From Acidimicrobiaceae bacterium (GTDB taxonomy: Bacteria > Actinomycetota > Acidimicrobiia > Acidimicrobiales > Poriferisodalaceae), in the NCBI GenBank assembly GCA_002722565.1, contig PBMG01000017.1, positions 47,487-111,486 on the forward strand: a stretch of DNA of 64,000 nt, in the 5' to 3' direction. Shown piece by piece: positions 61,937-64,000 of this stretch. Every line of letters starts with the position of its first letter. Position 1 is the first letter of the stretch. A model generated the notes under the pieces. It was not told the DNA's origin and did not search any database. It saw only the letters and a program-made list of their open reading frames with translations. The translations under genes and the position numbers were made by a program.

Positions 61937-63123
61937 TGGGTGGCGACCCTCTTCTCTCGGGCTTCGAAGACCCGGACGAATTCGGCTTTGAAACACGAGC
62001 CATTCGAGCCGGACAACCTCACGACCAAAGAACCGGCGGAGTAGTCACGCCCATATCGATGTCGACGACCTTTGCCCAAGACTCACCCGGCGCCCCAAAG
62101 AATGGATATGAATATTCGAGAACCGGAAACCCTACCCGCCACGCCTATGAAGCATGCGTAGCCTCATTGGAAGGCGCCCAATTTGGTTTTGCCTTTGCTA
62201 GCGGGCTATCTGCTGAAGATGCCCTATTTCGACAACTGCCGCCCGGATCTCAGATTTTGCTGGGGAATGACGCATACGGTGGAACCTTTCGGTTGATTGA
62301 CAGCGTCCACGGCAAAAAATCCGGCCTGGCTAATGCTGCAGTGGATCTCACGAAACCAGAACAAATAAAGGAAGCTTGGACGCCAGACTCCAAAATGGTG
62401 TGGCTAGAGACACCTACAAACCCGATGCTTTCAGTCTTTGATATTCAAACAATTTCTGATGTCGTGCATGAGTTAGGGGGAATGGTCGTGGTTGATAACA
62501 CGTTCGCTACCCCATACCTGCAACAACCATTAGCACTGGGAGCAGATGTCGTAGTCCACTCAGCAACCAAGTACATCGGTGGCCACAGCGATGTTGTCGG
62601 CGGCTTCGTAGCGACCAACAATGAATCATTAGCTGAGGATTTGGTATATATCCAGAATGCGGTTGGCGCCATCCCTAGTCCATTTGATTGTTACCTTGCT
62701 TTGAGAGGGCTTAAAACGCTTCCGGTTCGCATGGATCGACACTGTCAAAATGCGCAACAAATTGTCTCCGTGCTCAACGAACACGATGCTGTTAGCCAAG
62801 TGCTATATCCCGGGATGAAAAATCATCCAGGTCATGAGGTTGCGGTCAAGCAGATGAAGAACTTTGGGGGGATGGTCAGCTTCCGATTAGCAGGAGGGCA
62901 AGCTGCGGCTGAACGCCTTGTCACCAGAACTAAGGTTTTCACTCTTGCGGAATCCCTGGGTGCCGTCGAATCACTTATAGAACATCCAGGGGTTATGACG
63001 CATCTTTCAGTGGCGGGATCGGCCCTAGAAGTTCCGGATGACCTTGTCCGCATCTCCGTGGGAATCGAATCGGTAGACGACTTAGTCGCCGACCTTATTC
63101 AGGCGCTGGACCACGCCGTTTAG
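61933..63123 (+). CDS. Cystathionine gamma-lyase/gamma-synthase family enzyme
   Basis: 396-aa Cys/Met-metabolism PLP enzyme. It has Y-E-Y-S-R-T-G-N-P-T-R, F-A-S-G-L-S-A, Y-G-G-T-F-R, V-D-N-T-F-A-T-P-Y and the PLP Lys in S-A-T-K-Y-I-G-G-H-S-D. Pairing and overlap with cystathionine beta-synthase argue for cystathionine gamma-lyase (cysteine, ammonia and 2-oxobutyrate) over gamma-synthase, though sequence alone does not separate them. The second ATG at 61936 is an alternative start. Confidence 0.93.
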   Translation: MMGGDPLLSGFEDPDEFGFETRAIRAGQPHDQRTGGVVTPISMSTTFAQDSPGAPKNGYEYSRTGNPTRHAYEACVASLEGAQFGFAFASGLSAEDALFRQLPPGSQILLGNDAYGGTFRLIDSVHGKKSGLANAAVDLTKPEQIKEAWTPDSKMVWLETPTNPMLSVFDIQTISDVVHELGGMVVVDNTFATPYLQQPLALGADVVVHSATKYIGGHSDVVGGFVATNNESLAEDLVYIQNAVGAIPSPFDCYLALRGLKTLPVRMDRHCQNAQQIVSVLNEHDAVSQVLYPGMKNHPGHEVAVKQMKNFGGMVSFRLAGGQAAAERLVTRTKVFTLAESLGAVESLIEHPGVMTHLSVAGSALEVPDDLVRISVGIESVDDLVADLIQALDHAV

Positions 63124-63145
63124 ACATTCAAACGCCTGAGTAAAA

Positions 63146-63183
63146 TTTACTGTGCCGTAACACAAACGAAACTGTGTGATGAC
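63146..63183 (+). promoter_or_regulatory. GlnR-type operator upstream of amtB
   Basis: Four pentamers ending in AC occur every 11 bases: TTTAC (63146), GTAAC (63157), GAAAC (63168) and ATGAC (63179). The central GTAAC-n6-GAAAC exactly matches the half-site consensus of actinobacterial GlnR, the nitrogen-limitation activator. It lies 57-94 bases before the amtB start. glnR itself is not in the window. Confidence 0.65.
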
Positions 63184-63239
63184 CTGTTCTTCCTAACTTC
63201 TATTGAAGCGGAGCTGACTCCGCGTGGAAGGAAGATCGG

Positions 63240-64000
63240 ATGGAAGGCAATATTGCCTGGGTTCTGACCTCTGCTGCTCTGGTGCTTTTTATGGTGCCGG
63301 GTTTAGCGCTGTTTTACGGAGGAATGGTCAGAGCAAAGAACGCGCTGAACATGTTGAACATGAACATGTGGTGTCTAGGAATTGTGCCCGTGGTTTGGGT
63401 ACTGGTCGGGTTTAGTTTGGCGTCGGGTGATAGTGGCCGAAGCTGGCTTGGTGACCTCAGTGTTGTAGGAATGAAGGGCATTCATGATGCCGAGGGACTA
63501 GCGACCTTCGCGTTTTTGATGACGTTCGCTTGTATTACTCCAGCTTTGATCTCTGGAGCTGTCGCGGACAGGATGAAATTCTCAGCATGGATGATCTTCG
63601 TACCAATTTGGACTTTGGTGGTTTATGCGCCTGTTGTTTATTGGGTATACGGGTCGGACGGCTGGATTTTCAATCTTCCTGCCTATGACTTCGCAGGGGG
63701 CACGGCCATTCATGTTAACGCTGGTGCTGCGGCGCTGGCTTTGGTCATCGTGCTTGGAAAACGAACAGGCTGGCCCCAAAATCGTTCTGCTCCGCACAAC
63801 GTTCCCTTTGTCATGTTGGGCGCTGGAATTCTTTGGTTTGGTTGGTTTGGATTTAACGCTGGTTCAGCACTTGCGGCCAACGGGGCAGCAACCCAGGCCT
63901 TTGTTAATACGTTTATCGCAGGTGCCGCAGGAATGGTTGCATGGATGATCATCGAAATGGTGAAGACAGGAAAGGTCAGCACCATCGGCATGGCATCAGG
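63240..64000 (+). CDS. amtB: Ammonium transporter AmtB (partial, runs off the window)
   Basis: The ATG at 63240 is preceded by GGAAGGAAG and opens an uninterrupted frame to the window end (253 codons). The product starts as an Amt protein: L-F-Y-G-G-M-V-R-A-K-N, C-I-T-P-A-L-I-S-G-A-V-A-D-R, the pore His in G-G-T-A-I-H-V-N-A-G and W-F-G-W-F-G-F-N-A-G-S-A. It conducts NH3/NH4+ across the membrane. Only the first half or so is present. The GlnR-like sites upstream fit nitrogen-controlled expression, and a downstream glnK is expected outside the window. Confidence 0.95.
   Translation, partial: MEGNIAWVLTSAALVLFMVPGLALFYGGMVRAKNALNMLNMNMWCLGIVPVVWVLVGFSLASGDSGRSWLGDLSVVGMKGIHDAEGLATFAFLMTFACITPALISGAVADRMKFSAWMIFVPIWTLVVYAPVVYWVYGSDGWIFNLPAYDFAGGTAIHVNAGAAALALVIVLGKRTGWPQNRSAPHNVPFVMLGAGILWFGWFGFNAGSALAANGAATQAFVNTFIAGAAGMVAWMIIEMVKTGKVSTIGMAS

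Overview
The window looks like a chromosomal segment of an actinobacterium, most likely a marine Acidimicrobiia-type lineage with roughly balanced G+C (judged by eye). The evidence is a core gene order that follows Mycobacterium tuberculosis Rv1003-Rv1026 (rsmI, metG, tatD, rpf, ksgA, ispE, glmU, prs, rplY, pth, mfd, mazG, eno, ftsB, DUF501, ppx). There is also an Rpf-domain protein, an F420-type LLM oxidoreductase, and two tiny ribosomal proteins, bS22 (31 aa) and bL37 (28 aa), known from actinobacterial ribosomes. No gene-free stretch exceeds about 300 bases. No CRISPR array, insertion sequence, integrase or phage gene was seen.

Layout. 0-11 kb: ctaG, an M1 aminopeptidase, a PfkB kinase, a phosphohexomutase, an MBOAT acyltransferase with two tandem SGNH hydrolases (a probable envelope O-acylation module), bL37 and a CaiB-type racemase. 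11-29 kb: housekeeping block (ychF to ftsB) with tRNA-Gln and bS22; here glmU encodes only the uridylyltransferase half. 29-38 kb: a molybdenum-hydroxylase (cox-type) block lies between ftsB and DUF501, which are neighbours in M. tuberculosis. It has a TetR regulator, CoxS, CoxM, CoxD, CoxE, two XdhC/CoxI proteins, a MobA-like cytidylyltransferase and CoxG, plus an SDR and an acyl-CoA dehydrogenase, but no large catalytic subunit (CoxL). 38-41.5 kb: DUF501, Ppx/GppA, a GNAT, a RecB-like nuclease, a conserved hypothetical and tRNA-Leu.

41.5-57 kb is accessory and metabolic: ketopantoate-reductase-like protein, SnoaL-like protein, P450, alpha/beta hydrolase, LysR with an inositol-phosphate synthase, LLM oxidoreductase, D-2-hydroxyacid dehydrogenase, two MFS carriers, PhyH-type dioxygenase, SDR and EamA exporter. 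It also contains a GrdB-family selenoprotein that appears as two ORFs split by an in-frame UGA. The UGA sits in a U-P-L-C motif and is followed by a SECIS-like hairpin. 57-64 kb: a fused indolepyruvate:ferredoxin oxidoreductase, the transsulfuration pair (cystathionine beta-synthase and gamma-lyase) and a truncated-by-window amtB preceded by a GlnR-type operator.

The most noteworthy points are the UGA-encoded selenoprotein, the cox-type island without coxL inside a conserved core neighbourhood, the half-length GlmU, the two tiny ribosomal protein genes, and the GlnR-box array before amtB.
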